Below, one piece after another: positions 7,437-14,558 of a DNA stretch of 64,000 nucleotides (position 1 is its first letter; each line of letters opens with the position of its first letter). Made by a program: the position numbers and the translations under genes. The DNA is from Hydrogenophaga sp. Root209 (GTDB lineage: Bacteria > Pseudomonadota > Gammaproteobacteria > Burkholderiales > Burkholderiaceae_C), in contig NZ_LMIE01000032.1 of assembly GCF_001428625.1 (NCBI RefSeq), positions 115,798 through 179,797 on the forward strand. Reading direction: 5' to 3'. The notes under the pieces are model-generated. The model searched no databases. It saw only the letters and a list, made by a program, of their open reading frames with translations, and was not told the origin of the DNA.

Positions 7437-7886
7437 ATGGCAACTGCGAAAAAAGCTCCCGCTAAAAAAGCGGCCCCGGCCAAGAAGGCTACTGCTCCGG
7501 CAAAGAAGGCCGCTCCGGCCAAGAAAGCCGCTGCACCTGCCAAGAAGGCTGCTCCTGCGAAGAAAGCTGCTCCGGCCAAAAAAGCCGCTCCAGCCAAGAA
7601 AGCTGCACCCACCAAGAAGGCAGCACCTGCCAAGAAGCGCACCCCCAACGCTGCGTTCATGAAGGCACTGACCCCCAGCGCCGCTCTGGCCGCCATCGTG
7701 GGTGCAAGCCCCCTGCCGCGCACCGAAGTCACCAAGAAGATCTGGGAGTACATCAAGAAGAACAAGCTGCAGGACTCGGTGAACCGTCGCATGATCAATG
7801 CCGACGCCAAGCTCAAGGAAATCTTCAAGAAGGCCCAGGCCTCCATGTTCGAGATGACCAAGCTGGTCAACGACCACCTGAAGTGA
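7437..7886 (+). CDS. Histone H1-like tail fused to a SWIB/MDM2 domain
   Basis: A 149-aa basic protein. Residues 2-66 are a tandem Ala-Lys-Pro array (AKKAAPAKKA units) like eukaryotic H1 tails; residues about 75-149 form a SWIB/MDM2 domain (LTPSAALAAIVGASPLPRTE, then KKIWEYIKKNKLQD and a C-terminal helix ending VNDHLK). SWIB is otherwise typical of eukaryotic SWI/SNF subunits and chlamydiae; in Burkholderiales such fusions are known but poorly studied and are presumed nucleoid-associated. A good Shine-Dalgarno (AGAAGGAA) precedes the ATG and a strong terminator follows. The upstream 270 bp holds no other gene that I can see. Confidence 0.85.
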   Translation: MATAKKAPAKKAAPAKKATAPAKKAAPAKKAAAPAKKAAPAKKAAPAKKAAPAKKAAPTKKAAPAKKRTPNAAFMKALTPSAALAAIVGASPLPRTEVTKKIWEYIKKNKLQDSVNRRMINADAKLKEIFKKAQASMFEMTKLVNDHLK

Positions 7887-7922
7887 TCCTGGCTTTCGCA
7901 CCCGGTTGGGTGTGATTCCCCC

Positions 7923-7955
7923 GCAAAGCCGACGCAAGTCGGCTTTGCTGTTTTT
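7923..7955 (+). terminator. Rho-independent terminator of the SWIB gene
   Basis: A perfect 11-bp stem, GCAAAGCCGAC-GCAA-GTCGGCTTTGC, is followed by TG and five T residues. Confidence 0.9.
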
Positions 7956-8025
7956 GCCATCTCCACAACTGACGCTCGAGAGCAGTTGTGAGAAACTGCA
8001 ACGCAACCCGCATACCCCCACCGGC

Positions 8026-9852
8026 ATGACAAGCAGCCCCACCCCGAACACCTTGCAGACCCCGGACACAGGGGCTGGGGAGACTGCGCTTGCACTGCCG
8101 CAGCAGCGCCACAAGGTGGTGCTGGTGATGGACCTGGTGGAGTCGGTGCGCCTGATGGCCGCCAACGAGGCCGCCGTGGTGAACCAATGGCGCGGCTTCG
8201 TGCACCACGCCACCAGCACGGTGCTGCCCGACTGCAAGGGCCGCATGGTCAAGAGCCTGGGCGACGGCATGCTGGTGGAGTTCGACCAGCCCACCGATGC
8301 GGTGCGCGCGGCCCTCACGTTGCACAAGTACTTTGCCCCGCTCAACGACACCTTGCCGGTGAACCAGCAGCTGTTTCTTCGGGCCGGGCTGAACGCCACG
8401 CACCTGTATGCCGACGAGAACGACGTGTATGGCCACGGCGTGAACCTCGCGGCCCGCGTGGCCGACCTCGCTGCCCCGGGCGAGACCATCATCACCGCCA
8501 GCATCTTCGACGGCATCGTGGTCGGCATGGATGCCGAGGTGGAAGACCGCGGCGAAAACTACCTCAAGCATTGGCCCGAACCGGTTCGCACCTGGGCTGT
8601 CCATCCCGTGAGTGCGGGGTCGTCCGCGATCCGCGCCCAGGTGCCGGAAGGCACTGCGCTGGACTTCCGCCCTTCAATCGCCGTCGTGCCCTTCGAGACG
8701 CGCAGCCACGTCACCGAACAGTTCGTGATTGGCGAACTCATTGCCGACGGCGTCATCGCGCAGCTCGCGCGCAGCCCCGATCTGCGCGTGATCTCCCGCC
8801 TGTCCACCACTGCCTTCCGGGGACGCACCTCTTCCGCAGGCGACATCGGTCGACATCTAGAAGCCACGTTTGTGCTGGGCGGCAGCTACGTGACCTACGG
8901 CGACAAGGTCGTGATCATGGCGCAGCTCACCGACAACCGCCGCGAAGAAGTGATCTGGGCCGATCGGCTCACAGGCGACGTGCGAGACCTGATGGAAGCC
9001 CAGAGTGCACTGCTTGACGCCCTGTGCTCGGCCTGCTCCAAGGCATTGCTGAACGACGTGGTGCAACGCACCCTGGTGCTGCCCTTGCCCCAGCTCGACA
9101 GCAACGCCCTTTTGCTCGGTGGCATCACGCTGATGCACCGCTCCACGCCGCGAGACCTGCAACGCAGCCACCAGTTGCTCGAAGCGGTGGTGGAGCGCCA
9201 CAAGCGCGTGGCTACGCCATGGGCCTGGCTGGCCAAGTGGCACATCATGCAGGTGGTGCAAGGACTCTCGGCCGAACCGGCGCGAGACTTTCAGCGCGCG
9301 ATCGACACCGCCGACCGCGCACTCGATCTGGAACCTGGCAGTTCGCTGGCCATGGCCATCAAAGGCCATGCGCTGTGCCACCTCGGTGAAGACGTGGACA
9401 CATCGCGCCGACTGCTGCAGGAAGCCACGCAGAGCAACCCGAACGACCCTATGGCCTGGCTGTACAACAGCGTGTGGTCGACGATGTGGGGAAATGCAGA
9501 AGATTCGGTGATGGAGACCGAAAACGCTCTGCATCTCTCGCCGCTGGATCCCCAGAAGTACTACTTCGAGATGATGTTGGCCACCAGCTACCTGGCCGTA
9601 GGGCAGTTGGCTCGATCGATCGAAATGGGTCAGTCGTCTTTGAAGAAGAACAGATATCACTTACCGACCATTCGAACCCTGCTGATCGCGCAGTACGAAT
9701 TCGGTGCGGAGTCTGACGCGATTCAGACCTTTCAATTGCTCAGATCGCTTCAACCCGATCTCACGGTGTCGAAATACCTTGCCTCCGGAAAACAAAGTCC
9801 CCTGAGAAGAAAAGGGGCGAAAGTCCTGGCGGCTCTCGGTATGCCCAACTAA
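8026..9852 (+). CDS. Class III nucleotidyl cyclase with TolB-like and TPR domains
   Basis: A 608-aa cytoplasmic protein. Residues 30-185 form an adenylate/guanylate cyclase domain: the two metal-binding aspartates are visible as D36 (VVLVMDLVES) and D80 (KSLGDGMLVEF), 44 residues apart as in active enzymes, and GVNLAARVADLA follows. A middle domain (residues about 215-350, SIAVVPFETRS, LGGSYVTYGDKVVIMAQL) resembles the TolB/FlgO-like region of rhizobial cyclases, and the C-terminal third is TPR-like. The ATG at 8026 was chosen because the frame upstream reads through a terminator. It heads an operon with a PAP2-type protein 18 bp downstream and a subtilase. Product (cAMP or cGMP) is unknown. 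Confidence 0.85.
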   Translation: MTSSPTPNTLQTPDTGAGETALALPQQRHKVVLVMDLVESVRLMAANEAAVVNQWRGFVHHATSTVLPDCKGRMVKSLGDGMLVEFDQPTDAVRAALTLHKYFAPLNDTLPVNQQLFLRAGLNATHLYADENDVYGHGVNLAARVADLAAPGETIITASIFDGIVVGMDAEVEDRGENYLKHWPEPVRTWAVHPVSAGSSAIRAQVPEGTALDFRPSIAVVPFETRSHVTEQFVIGELIADGVIAQLARSPDLRVISRLSTTAFRGRTSSAGDIGRHLEATFVLGGSYVTYGDKVVIMAQLTDNRREEVIWADRLTGDVRDLMEAQSALLDALCSACSKALLNDVVQRTLVLPLPQLDSNALLLGGITLMHRSTPRDLQRSHQLLEAVVERHKRVATPWAWLAKWHIMQVVQGLSAEPARDFQRAIDTADRALDLEPGSSLAMAIKGHALCHLGEDVDTSRRLLQEATQSNPNDPMAWLYNSVWSTMWGNAEDSVMETENALHLSPLDPQKYYFEMMLATSYLAVGQLARSIEMGQSSLKKNRYHLPTIRTLLIAQYEFGAESDAIQTFQLLRSLQPDLTVSKYLASGKQSPLRRKGAKVLAALGMPN

Positions 9853-9870
9853 CAATTTCAAGGAGTAGTC

Positions 9871-10986
9871 ATGAGCGGTGGCCTGAGCGGGGGTTTGAGT
9901 GGCGGTTTGAGCGGGGGCCTCAGCGGCGGCCTCAGCGGTGGGTTGAGCGGCGGGCTCAGTGGAGGTTTGAGCGGCGGGCTCGGCACTGCGGTGGTGTCGG
10001 CCGACGCCCTGCTCCTGAGTCGCGCAGCGATCGTGGGACCCTTCGTTGGGGCCACTTTGCATGTCAGCGAGCCTGCTTTCGACAAGCCCGACAACCTCAG
10101 GCTTTGGGCCGATGGCCCCCGCGTTGAAGCTTGTTTCACCGAACTCGTCGAGGGACTGCTCTTCAAAACGCGAAATGGTCCCAAGGAGGCGGTGCTGGAG
10201 TTTGCCAATCTGCAGTCCAACAACATCCAGCGCAAGCCCTTGGTGCACATGCGTGCACCGACCAAGGCGCAGTTCAAGAAGCAGCTCGATCTGGTAGCGG
10301 CTTACGCCGACTTGCGCGCCGACCGGGCCGCGGAAATCGTGGATCAACGCACTCCGCCGATCGCATTCTTTTCGTCCGTGATCGGCCTCACGGCGCACCG
10401 CCACAAGAAGACGCTGCAGCTGATCGACCTCGTGTTCTCGTTGTGTGTTTTCGTCGAGATGCGCTTCAAGCACATTTTCGCGAGCGTCCGCCCAGTGGCC
10501 TTCTCGCCGCAGATCCAACCCATGATCGAAACACCGGGGCACGGCAGTTGGCCCAGCGGCCACGCCACCGAAGCCTTCGCGATGGCAGTGTTGCTCGAAG
10601 CACTGCTCAATGCCGCGCCCGGTGCCGGCACGCCCCCCAACGGCACGGAAAGCCGCGAACAATTGCAGCGCCTGGCCGCGCGCATCGCGGTCAACCGCAC
10701 CGTGGCAGGCCTGCACTTCCCGGTGGACAGTGCAGCAGGTCGCCTGCTCGGCACCGCCCTGGCCGAGTTTCTGGTAGCGCGGGCCACCGGCACCAAGGTG
10801 CACGAGCGCGGTTTCGACGGCCGCCTGTTCGAAGGCCCCAATGGCGAACCGCTGGACTTCAGCCTGCACCAGTCGATGGACCACACCAGCGGCCACGCCT
10901 ACACCCGATCGGCGAGCACCACGGGTGTGGGCAACGCACCCCTGGTTGCCTGGCTCTGGGGGGAAGCGCTCAAGGAGTGGGCATGA
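9871..10986 (+). CDS. PAP2/vanadium haloperoxidase-like protein with (SGGL)9 N-terminus
   Basis: A 371-aa protein. Residues 2-37 are nine exact Ser-Gly-Gly-Leu repeats. The rest has all three active-site motifs of the PAP2/vanadium haloperoxidase fold: K200-x6-R207-P208 (KHIFASVRP), S229-G230-H231 (GSWPSGH) and R276-x5-H282-x3-D286 (NRTVAGLHFPVD). The size suits a bacterial vanadium-dependent haloperoxidase more than a short lipid phosphatase, and no membrane segments or signal peptide are evident. The Shine-Dalgarno AAGGAG is well placed. It lies 18 bp after the cyclase and its TGA overlaps the subtilase ATG. Phosphatase and halide-oxidising activity cannot be told apart from sequence. Confidence 0.82.
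   Translation: MSGGLSGGLSGGLSGGLSGGLSGGLSGGLSGGLSGGLGTAVVSADALLLSRAAIVGPFVGATLHVSEPAFDKPDNLRLWADGPRVEACFTELVEGLLFKTRNGPKEAVLEFANLQSNNIQRKPLVHMRAPTKAQFKKQLDLVAAYADLRADRAAEIVDQRTPPIAFFSSVIGLTAHRHKKTLQLIDLVFSLCVFVEMRFKHIFASVRPVAFSPQIQPMIETPGHGSWPSGHATEAFAMAVLLEALLNAAPGAGTPPNGTESREQLQRLAARIAVNRTVAGLHFPVDSAAGRLLGTALAEFLVARATGTKVHERGFDGRLFEGPNGEPLDFSLHQSMDHTSGHAYTRSASTTGVGNAPLVAWLWGEALKEWA
9874..9981 (+). repeat. 12-bp coding minisatellite, nine units (SGGL)
   Basis: Nine in-frame 12-bp units each encode Ser-Gly-Gly-Leu. The units differ at synonymous positions (AGC/AGT, GGT/GGC/GGG/GGA, CTG/TTG/CTC) but not in protein, so they are not a recent perfect expansion and the peptide appears conserved by selection. 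Confidence 0.95.
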
Positions 10987-12983
10987 GCACAGCGCCGGGC
11001 CGCTCCCAAGCAAGCTCGCACCGCAGCCCGCAAGGCGAAGGTACCTCAGTGAGCGGCGCAAGCTGGTCGCCCCTGCCCACAGGCGAATTCACCGGCATCC
11101 ACTGGAGTGCGCCTGGCGCGATTGACGGGCAAGACCCCTACCTGGCCTGGGCCGAAGCCGACAAGTTCGCCGGCTACCGCGGCAAGCCCAAAGGCAAGCC
11201 GCCGAAGTGGCTGCCCATCGTCATCGAGCTCACTGCACCTGCCGATGTTCCGGCGCTGGTGGCTGCCTCCAGCACGAAGTGGCTGCAGATACCGCGCGTG
11301 TACCTCAATCTGCCTGCGCTGCGCTTTTGCACGGCGCACGTGAAGCCCAAGTTTTTTCAGCGGCTGCGCTCCGATCCGCAACTGCGCGGCCTGATCCAGC
11401 GCCTGGAACTCGGCCTGCCGGTGGGCCACCACACGCAGCCGATCCACGACCCCTGCACGCCCGGCGCACATCCCGTCAACGCACCCGATCGCCTGAACGG
11501 AAAGGTATTGGGCCTGATCGATGGCGGACTGGCCTTTGCCAACCAGGTCTTCCTCAACGCCAAAGGCCGCCCACGGGTAAAACACTTCTGGCGCCAGGAC
11601 GACACGCAGGATGGCAACTGGCCGGGCAACGAACCGCACCACCAGACACCGCTGGATCCAGCTCGCGCCGGCCCCCGACCACGCGACATGGGCTACGGCC
11701 ACGAACTCTCGGGCGCTGCGATCAACAAAGCCATGGCGGACCACACGCACCATGGCCGGCTGGACGAAGACGCGCTTTATGAGCACCTCCAGCTGTGGGA
11801 CCTGAGCAAACCCGTCAACCACGGCACACACGTGATGAGCCTGGCCTGCGGCTCGGGCAACCTGCTGCAACTCCGGGACGACGAGGCCAGTCGCTGCGAC
11901 CTGATCGCGGTGCAGCTGGACTGGTCCAACGTGCTCGATACGTCTGGCGGCGCGATGAACGTGAGCGTGCTCGACGCACTCATGTACATCCTGGCGCGCT
12001 GCACGCCCCAAGCCCAACTGGTGGTGAACATCAGCTGGGGCACGTTGGCCGGCCCGCACGACGGCAGCTCCATCCTGGAGGCTGCTATGGACCAGCTGAT
12101 CGATCTGTGCGAGGGACGTCTGCAGGTGACCGTGCCCGCGGGCAACGCCTACCAGAGCCGCACCCACGCCAACGACACGCTCGCACCGGGCGCATCGGTG
12201 CCCTTGCACTGGCGTGTGCAGCCCGACGACCGCACGCAGAGTTTTCTGGAGATCTGGCTGCCCGACGATGCGCAAGGTATCGAGATCAGCGTGACACCAC
12301 CCGGCCATGCGCAAGCCTTGCCGCCGCTGCGCAAAGGCGCGTCGGGCCTGTGGCTGGGGGCCGACGGCCTGCCGATGTGCGGCCTGATCTTTCCGAACGA
12401 CTCGGCGCTGGGCATCGGCAGCACCTGCGCCCTGCTGGCGCTGGCGCCCACCTTCAGCCGCAGTGCCAAGGCAGTCACCGCACCGCTTGGCTCATGGCAA
12501 GTGACGTTGACCAACACCGGCACCGAGCCCGTGGTGTTCGATGCCTATGTGGAGCGGGACGACGTGGCGCTGGGTCAGAACACCGGCGCGCGGCAGTCCT
12601 ACTTTGAAGACGCGTGGTACGACACCAGCGGCAACATCGGCAGCTTCGTGGACCACCCGGGCAACCCCACGCCCATCCGGCGCAGCGGCACCTTCAACAG
12701 CCTGTCGACCGGGCAGAACACGGTGAGCGTGGGCGGCCTTCGCCAGCACGCATCGCCCAGCGGGCACTTTGCGCTGTACTCCCCGCGCAAGCCCGACCCG
12801 GACGCCAGCCGGCCGCAACGCCCCGGCGTGAAAAAGGTGCCCGACACACTGGCCGCGAGCGACACCAACCCCGCCTTGTGGGGCGTGCTGGGTGCCGGCA
12901 GCCTCAGCGGCAGCGTGGTGCGGCTGGCGGGCACCAGCTCCGCTGCGCCGCAGGAGGCGCGCCGCCTGATCAATGGCGCTTGA
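10983..12983 (+). CDS. Leaderless S8 subtilisin-family serine peptidase
   Basis: A 666-aa protein with the subtilase triad in order: Asp180 (VLGLIDGG), His280 (NHGTHVMSLACG) and Ser652 (AGTSSAAPQ). The oxyanion-hole asparagine fits VPAGNAYQS. An uncharacterised 170-residue domain precedes the catalytic domain, and a beta-rich insert of about 200 residues lies between the Asn and Ser motifs. No signal peptide is seen, so it should act in the cytoplasm unless exported otherwise. The ATG overlaps the PAP2 stop (ATGA, 10983-10986), which fixes the start; the long open frame upstream of it is only a shadow of the PAP2 gene. Confidence 0.85.
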   Translation: MSTAPGRSQASSHRSPQGEGTSVSGASWSPLPTGEFTGIHWSAPGAIDGQDPYLAWAEADKFAGYRGKPKGKPPKWLPIVIELTAPADVPALVAASSTKWLQIPRVYLNLPALRFCTAHVKPKFFQRLRSDPQLRGLIQRLELGLPVGHHTQPIHDPCTPGAHPVNAPDRLNGKVLGLIDGGLAFANQVFLNAKGRPRVKHFWRQDDTQDGNWPGNEPHHQTPLDPARAGPRPRDMGYGHELSGAAINKAMADHTHHGRLDEDALYEHLQLWDLSKPVNHGTHVMSLACGSGNLLQLRDDEASRCDLIAVQLDWSNVLDTSGGAMNVSVLDALMYILARCTPQAQLVVNISWGTLAGPHDGSSILEAAMDQLIDLCEGRLQVTVPAGNAYQSRTHANDTLAPGASVPLHWRVQPDDRTQSFLEIWLPDDAQGIEISVTPPGHAQALPPLRKGASGLWLGADGLPMCGLIFPNDSALGIGSTCALLALAPTFSRSAKAVTAPLGSWQVTLTNTGTEPVVFDAYVERDDVALGQNTGARQSYFEDAWYDTSGNIGSFVDHPGNPTPIRRSGTFNSLSTGQNTVSVGGLRQHASPSGHFALYSPRKPDPDASRPQRPGVKKVPDTLAASDTNPALWGVLGAGSLSGSVVRLAGTSSAAPQEARRLINGA

Positions 12984-13010
12984 GTGCCAGAACTCTCCAA
13001 CCGGGAACAC

Positions 13011-13083
13011 CGCGGAACCGGCTTTGCCGGGCCGCAGGTGTTGCCCCCTGGGGGGAAGCGCCGAAGGCGCATCGGGGGGAGCA
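13011..13083. repeat. GC-rich intergenic repeat, second family
   Basis: Between convergent genes lie three short palindromes in a row: CCGGCTTTGCCGG, CCCCCTGGGGGG and GCGCCGAAGGCGC, ending ATCGGGGGGAGC. This modular block is of the type scattered between genes in Comamonadaceae. It differs from the repeat at 6576 and could serve as a terminator for both flanking genes. Confidence 0.65.
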
Positions 13084-13734
13084 CTACCAGCGGGCCGGCA
13101 AGGTCTTGAGCAGCCAGATCCAGCGCTCGCGCACGGCGATGTAACCGCCGGTCTCCAGGTCTTTCAGCAAGCGGCTCACCATCTCGCGTGAGCACGCCAG
13201 GTGTTGAGCCATCTGCTGGTGGGTCAGACGCTCCTTGAGCGCGCGTTCACCCCGCTCGTTGGGGATCTGCGCCAGGGTGTTGAGCAAGCGGACCAGGCGT
13301 CCATACACGTCTATCAGCGCCACGCTGCGCGCGCTTTCGGTGGCCAGTCGGGCGCGGCGGATCAGGCGCGCCATGAGTTCCAGCGCAAATTCGGGGTGCT
13401 CGGCGATGTACGCCAGCAAGGTGGTGCGGGTCACCACCGAACAGGTGCTGGGCTCGGCGGCCTCCACGTTGGCCGAGCGGGGCCCGCCATCGAGCGACAT
13501 CTCGCCCACGTACTCCAGTGGACCGTAGAGGCCCAACGTGAGTTCGCGGCCGTTGTTGTCCGACAGGAAAGCCCGCAGGCGGCCCTGCAGCACGATGTAC
13601 AGCGTGTCGCCGGTCTCGCCTTCCTGGATCAGAAGCGTGCCGCGCCGGTAGCGGCGCTGTACACCTTGCGAGGCCAGCGCTTCAATGTGTTGGTTGGGAT
13701 GGGCAAATACAGAGGCGGAAGGTATGACTGGCAT
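13084..13734 (-). CDS. Crp/Fnr family transcriptional regulator
   Basis: A 216-aa regulator. Residues 25-130 are a cyclic-nucleotide-binding-type beta-roll (LLIQEGETGDTLYIVLQGRL, GEMSLDGGPRSANVEA) and residues about 165-205 a Crp-type winged helix with recognition segment CSREMVSRLLKDLETGGYI. No Fnr-type cysteine cluster is present, so it is not an oxygen sensor; the phosphate-binding-cassette segment GEMSLDGGPRSANV resembles the cNMP site of Crp (GELALMxxxPRxAxV), so cNMP binding is plausible. It is convergent with, and next to, the cyclase operon, and is 6 bp downstream of the PAS-LuxR gene. Confidence 0.87.
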   Translation of the reverse strand: MPVIPSASVFAHPNQHIEALASQGVQRRYRRGTLLIQEGETGDTLYIVLQGRLRAFLSDNNGRELTLGLYGPLEYVGEMSLDGGPRSANVEAAEPSTCSVVTRTTLLAYIAEHPEFALELMARLIRRARLATESARSVALIDVYGRLVRLLNTLAQIPNERGERALKERLTHQQMAQHLACSREMVSRLLKDLETGGYIAVRERWIWLLKTLPARW

Positions 13735-13740
13735 CCATGC

Positions 13741-14442
13741 TCACGGGTGGATTGACTCCGCGGCATTGTGGGGCATCGGCATCACGATGCGCAAGGCGGG
13801 CACAACCGGCGGCAGGCTGTTGATGCGCTGCAGCAGCCGGCGGATGCTGGCCGAGCCCGCCTTCTCGCGCAAGGTCTTGATCTGGCTGCGGATGGTGGAC
13901 GAGGCCACGCCGTGCTCGGACGCGATTTCCGGGATCTCCAGGCCGCGGCACAAACCCATGAGCACCGCTTCTTCGCTCGGGCTCAGACCAATGGTGCGGG
14001 CAAACATGCGCACCGCCAGGTTGTCGCAGGTGCTCTGACGCGACAGCATCACCAGCACGGTGGGCGGGTCGGCTTCTAGCGGGTGACTCAGGGGTGTGAA
14101 GGTCATGGCGAGCTCACGCTCACCCTTGTTGAGCAGCGCCAGTCGGCGCTGGCCGCGAAACGCAGCCTCCATGGCCAGTTGCATCTGGGCGGTGAACTCG
14201 GCGTTGCTGCCCAGCAGCGTGTTGCCGTACGACATGAGCATGCGTCCGCTGGCGAGTTCGTGCCGCGCCAGGTGGTTGGCATGCAGGATCGTTCCCTGCG
14301 CGTCGATGATCAGCATGCCGTAGTCGACCTCATCGAGCACACGCAGCAGGTGTGCGCGTCCCATGGAGGGCTGACCTGGCACCCCGCCCAGCTCGTGAAA
14401 CTCGGATAGCTTGGTTGCACCGGTTGCTTGCCACATGGCCAC
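13741..14442 (-). CDS. PAS-LuxR family transcriptional regulator
   Basis: A 233-aa protein with an N-terminal PAS-like sensor region (VDYGMLIIDAQGTILHANHL, residues 40-60) and a C-terminal LuxR/GerE helix-turn-helix (LSPSEEAVLMGLCRGLEIPE, then SSTIRSQIKTLREKAG). It has no receiver domain. The gene is followed after 6 bp by the Crp/Fnr regulator, so the two probably form an operon. Upstream (14443-14558) is a short gap before the convergent-oriented TPP enzyme gene end, with no other feature visible. Confidence 0.82.
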   Translation of the reverse strand: MAMWQATGATKLSEFHELGGVPGQPSMGRAHLLRVLDEVDYGMLIIDAQGTILHANHLARHELASGRMLMSYGNTLLGSNAEFTAQMQLAMEAAFRGQRRLALLNKGERELAMTFTPLSHPLEADPPTVLVMLSRQSTCDNLAVRMFARTIGLSPSEEAVLMGLCRGLEIPEIASEHGVASSTIRSQIKTLREKAGSASIRRLLQRINSLPPVVPALRIVMPMPHNAAESIHP

Positions 14443-14558
14443 TCTCCTTTGATTGGATAAGACCAGTCTAGGCAGGCAGTGCCTCCAGAGGGTGTATGGG
14501 AGTGCCAGGGGCTTTGTGATCTATTCACCAAATCGCCACGCGGCCCGGCGTGTGGCGA

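Noticed and set aside
7449-7640. Repetitive DNA in the SWIB gene as a possible CRISPR-like array
   Set aside because: Units are short, in frame and code for the AKP tail; there are no spacers.
10131-10982. N-terminal extension of the subtilase reading back to 10131
   Set aside because: It overlaps the PAP2 gene in another frame and is Arg/Pro-rich; the ATGA overlap at 10983 is the convincing start.
9661-11061. Open frame of 466 codons opposite the PAP2 gene with Pro/Ala/Thr repeats
   Set aside because: The repeats are the antisense reading of the SGGL minisatellite; no start signal or motif.
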